Shown: piece after piece, positions 1 through 6,243 of the stretch
Numbering within the stretch: position 1 is the first letter of the stretch
Layout: each line of letters begins with the position of its first letter
Assembly (NCBI RefSeq): GCF_036568765.1
Contig: NZ_DATCRY010000152.1
Coordinates: forward strand, 1-12,850
Source of the DNA: GSA-30 sp036568765
GTDB lineage: Bacteria; Pseudomonadota; Gammaproteobacteria; Xanthomonadales; Rhodanobacteraceae
Direction of reading: 5' to 3'
Length of the DNA stretch: 12,850 nucleotides
Translations under genes and position numbers: made by a program
The notes under the pieces: model-generated
The model's input: only the letters and a program-made list of their open reading frames with translations
The model's database searches: none
Told to the model about the DNA's origin: nothing

Positions 1-352
1 CACCGGCGACAGCTCCCGCTTTGAGCGTAAAGCCATCCATCAGCGCGGCATCGAGCTCGTTCTTGCCGTCATGCGTAAAAACCGAGCCCTTGCCGGCATT
101 GAAATTCGGGTCGTCTTCCAGCACGACGATCGCCGCGGTTACCGCGTCGATCGCCGGTTTACCGTCCTTGAGCTGGGCATAGCCTGCCTGCAATGCCTGG
201 TTCAGCGCCGCCCGTATGGCCTTTCCCCTGGCCGGGTTCATATCGCGCTTGATCACCCCCGCACCGCCATGAATCACCAGCACCGGTGTGGCGGCATGGC
301 TCAGGCCGGTCATGGCACAGGCGACCATGGCGGCAAACAGGTACTGCCTCAT
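1..352 (-). CDS. Isoaspartyl peptidase/L-asparaginase, secreted (N-terminal part, cut by window edge)
   Basis: Only the first 117 residues are present; the rest lies beyond position 1. Residues 1-20 form a signal peptide with a short basic start, a hydrophobic core and SHA before the likely cleavage site, so the protein is probably periplasmic. Family motifs follow: HGGAG at 28-32, LEDDPNFNAGKGSVF at 78-92 and NELDAALMDG at 98-107, then LKAGAVAG at the edge. These match the alpha-subunit of plant-type (Ntn-hydrolase) asparaginases, which hydrolyse isoaspartyl dipeptides and L-asparagine after autocleavage at a Thr. That Thr is not in the window, so activity cannot be judged. The ATG at 352 is preceded by a GGGAG-type ribosome site. 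An internal ATG at residue 9 would spoil the signal peptide. The gene follows the M56 peptidase gene on the same strand after 117 bases and appears to have its own promoter. Confidence 0.93.
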   Translation of the reverse strand, partial: MRQYLFAAMVACAMTGLSHAATPVLVIHGGAGVIKRDMNPARGKAIRAALNQALQAGYAQLKDGKPAIDAVTAAIVVLEDDPNFNAGKGSVFTHDGKNELDAALMDGFTLKAGAVAG

Positions 353-375
353 CGAACGACGTCTCCCTAGCAACG

Positions 376-411
376 TGTCCGAAGTATAACTAGCCGCGGA
401 CCCATGCTCAG
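376..411 (-). promoter_or_regulatory. Candidate promoter for the asparaginase gene
   Basis: On the minus strand a good -10 hexamer, TATACT (388 down to 383), lies about 30 bases before the ATG at 352. This places the likely transcription start near 376. At 17-base spacing the -35 position reads CTGAGC, a weak match to TTGACA. The -10 box is the main support. It implies the asparaginase is not transcribed only by read-through from the repressor/peptidase operon upstream. Confidence 0.4.
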
Positions 412-469
412 CCGTACGGCCTACTCGAGCGCGCGGGCATTCAGAAGCGACGAAAATGACGCTCCGGTT

Positions 470-1756
470 TCAGCAACCTGTGCTGGGCAGGGCTCGTAGC
501 GTAAGCGTATGCTCGCCCACCGGCACGCCCGCCGAGGGTCCTAACCGCGATCCGACCATGATCGTGCCCTCCTGGCCTTCCGAAACCCGAATACGCGGTT
601 GCGTCGTTCCATTCAGCGTGCCGCCGGAGATATCGGCTCGCACCTCCAGTTGTCCCTTGTCGGTGGGCACCACGCCCACGAGCGCACGCCAGGGCGCGAG
701 ATTGGGCGTACTGTCCTCGATAAGTTCATAGCGCTGTCCAACCGCCAGACAAGTGGCAGCATGCACCTTCGCGGGCTGACCGTTCACAGCGACTTCAAGC
801 TTCAGGCTATAGCGCTGATCGCGTGGCGAGGCGATGCCGGCGATGCTCGTGCCAGCGTAGACAGCGGCACTGGCAAGCAACGCGGCCAACGCGATTGTCG
901 ATATGCCACTAAGGCGCTTGACGGTATAGATCTGCGAACTGTGCAACATGGCAATACGCTCCGTAAGAGGATGACGAGGCGACCATGCACAACCCATCGG
1001 GAGCACCGTTGCTACCGCCTGTGTCTTGAGCATGGCCAGGGCATAACGTCGGCGCTGGCCGGCATGCTCACGGATAACCGCCGCGTCGCATGCCAGTTCC
1101 TGGTCGTGGCGCCACGCCGGCAACGCCCACCAGAGCAAGGGGTGAAACCAGAAGAGGCAGGCGCATACCTGTGCTACCGCGCACCACCAGCCATCGCGGC
1201 GACGGATATGCATGGCTTCGTGCGCAAGAATCAGTACGCGTTCGCTTTCGTCGTAACGCTTCTCGAAATCCCTGGGCAGCACGATGAAGGGACGCCATGC
1301 GCCTACCATGGCAGGTCCTGTCGCATCGTCCCGCGCAAGCCACACCGGCCATGCCAGCGATGCACCTGAAAATGGTCGCGCCGTCCGTAACGCAAGCTGG
1401 AAACGGCGCTGCCTCGCTATAGCCAGACTTGCCGAAAGCACAACGCCGAGCATCCACACCGACATCAGACCGACGATCAAAAGCCGATCCGAAGATGCAC
1501 CCGGCATCTCGGCGATGGCATCGCCTGCGACCACCGTCAGCACCATCGGCGGCAACGGCTGTGACCGCATATGTATCGGATGAGGTAGCAGGCTGACCAA
1601 AACGGCAAGCAGCGGCAACACCCAAAGCAGATATGCGCTGCCGGCACCGAAGCGGCGACGTACAGGACGGCGCAGACAGGCCACCGTCAGTAGACCGAAC
1701 GAAAAACTCAGGGTGGTCAACCACAACAATGACAGGGCGGCTTCAAGGCTGCTCAT
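470..1756 (-). CDS. M56 family (BlaR1-like) membrane metallopeptidase lacking the penicillin-sensor domain
   Basis: A 428-residue integral membrane zinc peptidase. Hydrophobic segments lie at about 8-28, 42-58, 92-113, 192-211 and 284-301. The zinc motif HEAMH is at 179-183, in the context LILAHEAMHIRRRD. A likely third ligand is E220 in RHDQELACDAAV, as in BlaR1/MecR1. In the known systems an external signal activates the peptidase, which leads to loss of the BlaI repressor and derepression. Here the C-terminal extracytoplasmic part (about 302-428) is only about 125 residues. It shows no transpeptidase/beta-lactam-binding SxxK or KTG motif, so the signal is probably not beta-lactam acylation. 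The start overlaps the repressor gene's end by 14 bases (1743-1756), indicating translational coupling. The C-terminal domain is rich in Gly, Thr and Val strands and ends in Cys; I do not recognise its ligand. Confidence 0.9.
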   Translation of the reverse strand: MSSLEAALSLLWLTTLSFSFGLLTVACLRRPVRRRFGAGSAYLLWVLPLLAVLVSLLPHPIHMRSQPLPPMVLTVVAGDAIAEMPGASSDRLLIVGLMSVWMLGVVLSASLAIARQRRFQLALRTARPFSGASLAWPVWLARDDATGPAMVGAWRPFIVLPRDFEKRYDESERVLILAHEAMHIRRRDGWWCAVAQVCACLFWFHPLLWWALPAWRHDQELACDAAVIREHAGQRRRYALAMLKTQAVATVLPMGCAWSPRHPLTERIAMLHSSQIYTVKRLSGISTIALAALLASAAVYAGTSIAGIASPRDQRYSLKLEVAVNGQPAKVHAATCLAVGQRYELIEDSTPNLAPWRALVGVVPTDKGQLEVRADISGGTLNGTTQPRIRVSEGQEGTIMVGSRLGPSAGVPVGEHTLTLRALPSTGC

Positions 1757-2114
1757 CGTCCAGGTCCTCCAGCAGCTTCTTCAGCTCGGCAACGTCCTTG
1801 CGACTCAGCTTGTGTTGCTCGGAAAAGAGCGTCACTAGCGGCGCAACCCGGCCGTCGAACAGGCGGTCGAGCAATCCCTTGCTCTCTTGCGATACGTACT
1901 GCTCGCGAGTGAGCTTAGGGCTATACAAGTACCTGCGACCGGCACGCTCGGCTCGCACCGCCTTCTTTTTCAGCAAGCGATTGAGCAACGACTTGACCGT
2001 GCCCTCTTGCCAGCCCTGTCGCGGGCCGACCTCGGCCAGAATTTCCTCGCCGGTGCGCGGCGCCTGCCGCCACAGCACCTCCATCACCACAGATTCGGCT
2101 TCGCTGATCGACAT
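1743..2114 (-). CDS. BlaI/MecI/CopY family transcriptional repressor
   Basis: A 123-residue cytoplasmic winged-helix repressor. The N-terminal DNA-binding half (about 1-70) opens MSISEAESVVMEVLWRQ and contains the recognition region GWQEGTVKSLLNRLLKKKAV (residues 34-53), followed by the wing GRRYLYSPK. This is the standard BlaI/MecI layout. The C-terminal half (about 71-123) is the helical dimerisation region and holds the inter-domain stretch cleaved on induction in the characterised proteins. It is the first gene of a two-gene operon with the M56 peptidase, which it overlaps by 14 bases. Two palindromes immediately upstream (2125-2136 and 2150-2161) resemble BlaI-type operators, so autoregulation is likely. 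The ATG at 2114 has only a weak ribosome site (GGTGAT). Which genes besides its own operon it controls cannot be told from the window. Confidence 0.95.
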   Translation of the reverse strand: MSISEAESVVMEVLWRQAPRTGEEILAEVGPRQGWQEGTVKSLLNRLLKKKAVRAERAGRRYLYSPKLTREQYVSQESKGLLDRLFDGRVAPLVTLFSEQHKLSRKDVAELKKLLEDLDDEQP

Positions 2115-2124
2115 GAATCACCGT

Positions 2125-2136
2125 TTACAAGTGTAA
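2125..2136. promoter_or_regulatory. Probable BlaI-type operator 1
   Basis: The perfect dyad TTACA-AG-TGTAA contains the core TACA-N2-TGTA typical of BlaI/MecI operators. It extends to CG-N-TTACA-AG-TGTAA-N-CG (2122-2139). It lies 11 bases before the repressor start at 2114, where a bound dimer would block transcription or early elongation of the repressor/peptidase operon. Confidence 0.65.
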
Positions 2137-2149
2137 GCGAGATGAACAA

Positions 2150-2161
2150 TTACACACGTAA
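2150..2161. promoter_or_regulatory. Probable BlaI-type operator 2
   Basis: A second, weaker dyad, TTAC-ACAC-GTAA, has the same 12-base length and outer half-sites as operator 1. The centres are 25 bases apart. Paired operators in the promoter region are usual for BlaI/MecI systems. Because the region lies between divergent genes, this site could also influence the CoA-transferase gene at 2275. Confidence 0.5.
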
Positions 2162-2195
2162 ACGCAGACGTCAATAGCCCACCCGCGCCATGACC

Positions 2196-2209
2196 TGTAC
2201 CTTCGTACA
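2196..2209. promoter_or_regulatory. Inverted repeat upstream of the CoA-transferase gene (possible operator)
   Basis: A perfect TGTAC-CTTC-GTACA repeat lies 65 bases before the CoA-transferase ATG. It carries TGTA and TACA half-sites in the opposite order from the BlaI dyads, so it need not bind the same protein. A different regulator or a chance palindrome is equally possible. Confidence 0.3.
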
Positions 2210-2274
2210 ACGCGGGCCAGGCTCGATCCGTCGTATCCTAGGAGGCTGACTCTCCCCGGTTAGAAGGCATCGCA

Positions 2275-3627
2275 ATGGATAAAGTTTTTACGAGCGCGAA
2301 GCAGGCCCTGGACGGATTGTTGTCCGACGGCATGACCATCGCTGCCGGAGGCTTCGGCCTCTGCGGCATTCCGGAAAACCTCATTGGCGCCCTGCTCGAG
2401 GCAGGCACCAAGGGTTTGACCATCGTGGGCAATAATGCCGGCGTGGACGACTTCGGCATGGGTCCGCTGCTCAAGACGCGTCAGGTCAAGCGCGTGTACG
2501 CCTCGTATGTGGGCGAGAACAAGGAATTCGAGCGTCAGGTGCTGGCAGGCGAACTGGAGCTGCACCTGGTGCCGCAAGGAACCCTGGCCGAAAAACTGCG
2601 CGCCGGCGGCGCGGGCATTCCGGGCTTCTACACCCGTACCGCTTTCGGCACCAAGCTGGCCGAGGGCAAGGAAACCAAGCGCTTCGGCGACAAGGAATAC
2701 GTGCTGGAAGAAGCGATCCACGCCGATGTCTCCATCGTCAAGGCATGGAAGGGCGACAAGCTCGGCAATCTCGTCTTCCGCAAGACCGCGCGCAATTTCA
2801 ACCCAATGATCGCCACCTGCGGCAAAATCTGCGTGGCCGAGGTCGAGGAGCTGGTGGAAGTGGGCGAGTTGGGCCCGGACGAAATCCACGTGCCCGGTAT
2901 CTATGTCGACCGCATCATCCAGGGCCCCGCGTACGAAAAGCGCATCGAGTTCCGTACCGTCGCCGGTGCCAATACCGGCAAGGAAAGCCCGATCCGCGTC
3001 GCCATGGCGCAGCGTGCCGCCAAGGAGTTGCGCGACGGGTTCTATGTCAACCTCGGTATCGGCATCCCGACCCTGGTCGCCAACTACATTCCCGAGCATA
3101 TCGATGTCACCCTGCAATCGGAAAACGGCCTGCTGGGCATCGGCCCGTTCCCGGACGATGCAAGCGTCGATCCGGACCTGATCAATGCCGGCAAACAGAC
3201 CATCACCAGCCTGCCGGGCTCGAGCTATTTCTCCAGTGCCGAATCGTTCGCGATGATCCGCGGCGGCCACATCGACCTGTCGATCCTAGGCGGCCTGGAA
3301 GTGTCCTGCACGGGCGACCTGGCCAACTGGATGGTGCCGGGCAAGATGGTCAAGGGCCCCGGTGGTGCGATGGATCTGGTCAGCGGCGTCAAGCGCGTGG
3401 TGGTGCTTATGGAACACACCGCCAAAGACGGCTCGCCCAAGATCAAGAACCAGTGCGACCTGCCGCTTACCGGCAAGGAAGTGGTCGATCTGATCATCAC
3501 CGACCTGTGCGTGTTCGCAGTGGAAAAGGGCAAGGGCCTGACACTGATCGAACTGCAGGAAGGCGTGACGGTCGAGGACGTCAAGGCGAAGACCGGCTGC
3601 GAATTCAAGGTCGATCTGAAAGCGTAA
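2275..3627 (+). CDS. Succinyl-CoA:3-ketoacid (3-oxoacid) CoA-transferase, fused A and B subunits
   Basis: A 450-residue cytoplasmic class I CoA-transferase that moves CoA between succinyl-CoA and a 3-oxoacid such as acetoacetate, feeding ketone-body or related carbon into acetyl-CoA metabolism. Residues 1 to about 228 are the ScoA-like part (GFGLCGIPENLI at 26-37, GAGIPGFYTRTAFGT near 112-126). Residues from about 244 are the ScoB-like part (YVNLGIGIPTLVAN at 257-270). The catalytic glutamate is E283 in SENGLLGIGP, followed by NAGKQT and MIRGGHIDLSILGG. Most bacterial homologues are two adjacent genes; here about 15 residues (229-243) join the parts in one uninterrupted frame, as in the mitochondrial enzyme. 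Met244 marks where a separate B subunit would start, but no close ribosome site precedes it. The ATG at 2275 has AGAAGG 7 bases upstream; a stronger AGGAGG at 2240 has no in-frame start after it. Acetate or 3-oxoadipate as alternative substrates cannot be excluded. Confidence 0.95.
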   Translation: MDKVFTSAKQALDGLLSDGMTIAAGGFGLCGIPENLIGALLEAGTKGLTIVGNNAGVDDFGMGPLLKTRQVKRVYASYVGENKEFERQVLAGELELHLVPQGTLAEKLRAGGAGIPGFYTRTAFGTKLAEGKETKRFGDKEYVLEEAIHADVSIVKAWKGDKLGNLVFRKTARNFNPMIATCGKICVAEVEELVEVGELGPDEIHVPGIYVDRIIQGPAYEKRIEFRTVAGANTGKESPIRVAMAQRAAKELRDGFYVNLGIGIPTLVANYIPEHIDVTLQSENGLLGIGPFPDDASVDPDLINAGKQTITSLPGSSYFSSAESFAMIRGGHIDLSILGGLEVSCTGDLANWMVPGKMVKGPGGAMDLVSGVKRVVVLMEHTAKDGSPKIKNQCDLPLTGKEVVDLIITDLCVFAVEKGKGLTLIELQEGVTVEDVKAKTGCEFKVDLKA

Positions 3628-3650
3628 ACGATCAGCGCCAGCGCTCCCTC

Positions 3651-3694
3651 CCCTGTTCACAGGGCAGGTTTGGAGAGGAGTGGGCTCTTGGCCC
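3651..3694 (+). terminator. Possible stem-loops after the CoA-transferase gene
   Basis: Two short perfect hairpins follow the stop codon by 23 bases: CCCTGT-TC-ACAGGG (3651-3664) and GGGC-TCTTG-GCCC (3682-3694). Neither has a following T-run, so intrinsic termination is uncertain. The rest of 3628-3786 contains GC-rich imperfect repeats, including CCCCT/AGGGG arms on the kinase side that might end the convergent kinase operon, and no gene. Confidence 0.3.
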
Positions 3695-3786
3695 GCTACC
3701 TCCTATGAACCAAAGAGCGCATGGCCTTCCTCATGGATCTACGCCCTCCCGGCTTCCCCCTGCACGCAGTGGTAGGGGTGTAAGAG

Positions 3787-4770
3787 TCATTCGATGGCCG
3801 GCAACGGCTGCGGGAATGTGACCCGTGCAATATGCTGCGTACCGTCGCGCGTCTGGAGATCCAGTTCCCATTCGAAGCGCTCGCTGATCCGCCGGGCGAT
3901 CGCCAATTCGAAACCATGTCGATCGACCGCATGGACCTTGTCGGCCGGCGAACGGCTCAAGACCGATACGGCGCCGGGCAATACCGTGACCACGATCGTG
4001 CCCTGCTCCGCCTGCTGACAAGCATTGCGGATCAACTGCCAGCACAGCACCGAAAATACCTGCGGCGAACCGTGCAAGGCGAAACGTGCCGGCTCATCCA
4101 ATTGCAATTGGATAGGGCGTCCCTGCAGAAGATCGCGCGCATCGTCCAGTTCGCGCCGAATCACTTCGTTCACCACGAAGTCTTCCATGCTCAAGCCGTT
4201 ATCCGACTCACGCGCCAGAATGAGCAGCGCTTCCACCAGTGCGCTCATTTCGCGGCTGGCGCGCTTGATGCGCTGCACGGAACGCTGACCGAATTCGCCG
4301 ATCGAAGACTCGTCGGCCAACATATCGGCCGACATCTTGATCACAGTCAGTGGACTGCGCAGCTCGTGGCTTGCATCGCGCGTGAACTCGCGCTCGCGCT
4401 GGTTGTAGCTGGCGATGCGCGCAGCAAACTGGCTCATGCCCCGCGCCAGCTCGCGTGTATCCGAAGTGGATCGGCGTGGCATCCGCTCCTGTGCCCAGAT
4501 CTCCAGATCCGGCTTGCGTTCGTCCCAGCCGCGCAAGGCGCCCACCAGATGATTCACCGACGACCATTCGCGCCGCGCCGCCAACCACCCCAGTACGCAA
4601 ATGATCGCCATAAGCACAAGCACGGCCACCAAGGGGGCCATGTTATAGGCCCCCATCAGCGACACGATAATCAGCGCCACCAGCTGTAACCCGAATATCA
4701 GCGCGATACGCCGATAATAAGTTCCACCTTGCGAACCCACTGACGATTGCGGACTACCCCTGGTCTCCAT
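3787..4770 (-). CDS. Sensor histidine kinase with degenerate ATP-binding boxes
   Basis: A 327-residue membrane kinase partnering the response regulator encoded just upstream. Two adjacent transmembrane helices (about 20-41 and 44-65) leave almost no periplasmic loop, suggesting a signal sensed in or near the membrane. A linker leads to the dimerisation helix with the phosphoacceptor H135 in RDASHELRSPLTVI. The N box is recognisable (QLIRNACQQAEQG, N249). The G1 box, normally DxGxG, reads LSRSPA at 271-276, and the glycine-rich G2/lid region reads RHGFELAIARRI (284-295). The frame runs on normally to a plausible end, so this is divergence rather than a frameshift. It may be a weak kinase, a phosphatase-biased sensor, or an enzyme with unusual nucleotide binding. 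I chose the ATG at 4770, with GGTGG upstream; an in-frame TTG at 4794 has no ribosome site. It starts 24 bases after the regulator stop. Confidence 0.92.
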   Translation of the reverse strand: METRGSPQSSVGSQGGTYYRRIALIFGLQLVALIIVSLMGAYNMAPLVAVLVLMAIICVLGWLAARREWSSVNHLVGALRGWDERKPDLEIWAQERMPRRSTSDTRELARGMSQFAARIASYNQREREFTRDASHELRSPLTVIKMSADMLADESSIGEFGQRSVQRIKRASREMSALVEALLILARESDNGLSMEDFVVNEVIRRELDDARDLLQGRPIQLQLDEPARFALHGSPQVFSVLCWQLIRNACQQAEQGTIVVTVLPGAVSVLSRSPADKVHAVDRHGFELAIARRISERFEWELDLQTRDGTQHIARVTFPQPLPAIE

Positions 4771-4794
4771 AATTAGCCACCGGCAGAATGCCAA

Positions 4795-5517
4795 TTACAT
4801 GGCCGAGGCCACCTCCGACTCCAGGTCCGCCAGACGATAGCCGGCCGAGTGGATGGTGTGCAGCAGGGGCCGTTCGAACGGTTTATCGATGACCCGGCGC
4901 AGGTTGTACAGGTGCGAACGCAACGTATCGGAATCGGGCAGCGTATCGCCCCAGATCTCGCGTTCGATATCGCGGCGGCTGACTACACGCGGCGATTCGC
5001 GCATCAGGATCGCCAGCAGCTTCAAGCCGATCGGCGACACCGTCAGTTCCTGGCCTCCTCGGGTCAGACGCAGGGTCGCCGTATCCAGGGTCATGTCGCC
5101 CACGGTCAGCACCTCGGTGGACACTTGGCGGCGGTCGCGCCGGATCAACGCGCGCAAGCGCGCCTCAAGCTCGCGCACCTCGAACGGCTTGACCAGATAG
5201 TCGTCCGCTCCCGCCTCCAGGCCCACCAGCTTGTCTTCGAGCGTGTCGCGGGCGGTCAGCATCAGCACGGGGGTAGATTTTTTGGCGTCCTTGCGCAGCT
5301 TGCGGCACACGTCCAGTCCGTCCATGCCAGGCAGCATCAAGTCCAGTACGACCACGTCGTAGCTGTTGGATACCGCCAGGTGGAGTCCGCTGACCCCGTC
5401 AGCGGCATAGTCGACCGAGTACCCACGGCGTTCGAGGAATTCGCCGACCATCTCGGCGATCTGCCGGTTATCTTCCACCAACAGCACCAAACCTGCTTGT
5501 TCGTCACGTGAACTCAT
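4795..5517 (-). CDS. OmpR/PhoB family response regulator
   Basis: A 240-residue cytoplasmic two-component regulator. The receiver domain (about 10-122) has the acidic pair E15/D16, the phosphoacceptor D59 in VVVLDLMLPGMDG, T88 and K110 in DDYLVKPFE. The C-terminal winged-helix DNA-binding domain (about 136-230) has the recognition helix region DSDTLRSHLYNLRRVIDKPF (195-214) and the wing TIHSAGYRL. It should be phosphorylated by the kinase encoded 24 bases downstream and then bind promoter DNA. The start at 5517 is chosen because GGGAGG lies at ideal distance upstream; an in-frame ATG at 5550 would add 11 residues and lacks such a site. A dyad upstream (5546-5559) might be an autoregulatory site. 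The target genes are unknown; nearby tesA is on the same strand upstream. Confidence 0.96.
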   Translation of the reverse strand: MSSRDEQAGLVLLVEDNRQIAEMVGEFLERRGYSVDYAADGVSGLHLAVSNSYDVVVLDLMLPGMDGLDVCRKLRKDAKKSTPVLMLTARDTLEDKLVGLEAGADDYLVKPFEVRELEARLRALIRRDRRQVSTEVLTVGDMTLDTATLRLTRGGQELTVSPIGLKLLAILMRESPRVVSRRDIEREIWGDTLPDSDTLRSHLYNLRRVIDKPFERPLLHTIHSAGYRLADLESEVASAM

Positions 5518-5545
5518 CTTCAGCCTCCCGCCAGCGATTCGGAAT

Positions 5546-5559
5546 TTCACAAAGGTGAA
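5546..5559. promoter_or_regulatory. Inverted repeat upstream of the response regulator (possible operator)
   Basis: A perfect TTCAC-AAAG-GTGAA repeat lies 28 bases before the regulator ATG, in the 114-base gap after tesA. Its place suits autoregulation or another transcription factor. OmpR-family regulators more often bind direct repeats, so assignment to this regulator is only a guess. Confidence 0.3.
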
Positions 5560-5631
5560 CAGCTAACGATCCGGCCGGTGATAGGTGCGTGAATTCCCTC
5601 GCGGGCGATTCAGACACGGTTTCATAGCCAT

Positions 5632-6243
5632 TTAGTCGAGCAACGGATGCAGGCCCTTCCAGACCGTCTCCAGTACCTTGGGCTCGCCCGCAGCCACCGG
5701 ATGCAGGCCGTCGTCCTGCATGAGCGATGGATCGAGCGCTACCCCGTCGAGCAGGAACGGCACCAAGCCGGTGCGCTTCTGCTTCGATAATTCGGCATAA
5801 ACAGCCCGCAAACCGTCTCGATACTGCGGACCGTAGTTGACCGGCAACTCGATGCCCAGCAGCAACACCTTGGCCTTGGCGGCGGTGGCCTGATCGATCA
5901 TCGCTGTCAGGTTGTCGCGCAACGCATCCAGCGGCAGGCCACGCAGTCCGTCGTTGGCGCCCAGCTCCAGCACGACTACCGCCGGCTTGTAGCGGGCGAG
6001 CAGTGCCGGCAGGCGATTGCGGCCGCTCAATGAGGTTTCCCCGCTGATGCTGGCATTGACCACGGACCAAGTCGGCTCCATGTTCGACAGACGGTCGCCC
6101 AGCAAATGTACCCAACCGGCTTCTACGGGGATGTTGTGCGCCGCGGAGAGGGAATCTCCCAGCACCAGCACGGTCTTAGGCGTGGCCGCCTGGGCGGCGC
6201 CGGCCACTAACGACAGCAGCAACACACAAAGGAAACGAAGCAT
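5632..6243 (-). CDS. tesA: TesA-like multifunctional thioesterase/lysophospholipase/arylesterase (SGNH hydrolase)
   Basis: A 203-residue periplasmic esterase, close to E. coli TesA in size and context. Residues 1-19 are a signal peptide with AQA before the cut. The SGNH blocks are complete: GDSLS with nucleophile S31 (block I), G68 in ISGET (block II), GAND with N97 (block III) and DDGLHP with D178 and H181 (block V). The enzyme should hydrolyse acyl thioesters, lysophospholipids or aryl esters; the true physiological substrate is uncertain in this family. The ATG at 6243 is chosen because it opens the signal peptide; extending to 6288 would bury it. This start overlaps the divergent ybbA start (shared CATG at 6241-6244), so each promoter must lie inside the other gene. 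The response regulator and kinase genes follow on the same strand. Confidence 0.95.
   Translation of the reverse strand: MLRFLCVLLLSLVAGAAQAATPKTVLVLGDSLSAAHNIPVEAGWVHLLGDRLSNMEPTWSVVNASISGETSLSGRNRLPALLARYKPAVVVLELGANDGLRGLPLDALRDNLTAMIDQATAAKAKVLLLGIELPVNYGPQYRDGLRAVYAELSKQKRTGLVPFLLDGVALDPSLMQDDGLHPVAAGEPKVLETVWKGLHPLLD

Noticed and set aside
2260..3270. 336-codon open frame antisense to the CoA-transferase gene
   Set aside because: The opposite strand encodes a complete CoA-transferase with its catalytic residues; this frame shows only low-complexity Asp/His/Ala-rich sequence with no recognisable family.
4771..4794. TTG start giving eight more residues to the histidine kinase
   Set aside because: No ribosome site precedes it, while the ATG at 4770 has GGTGG at usable distance.
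6017..6241. 75-codon N-terminal extension of ybbA
   Set aside because: It runs antisense through the start of tesA, has no ABC domain content, and the ATG at 6242 with AAAGGA upstream gives the normal family length.
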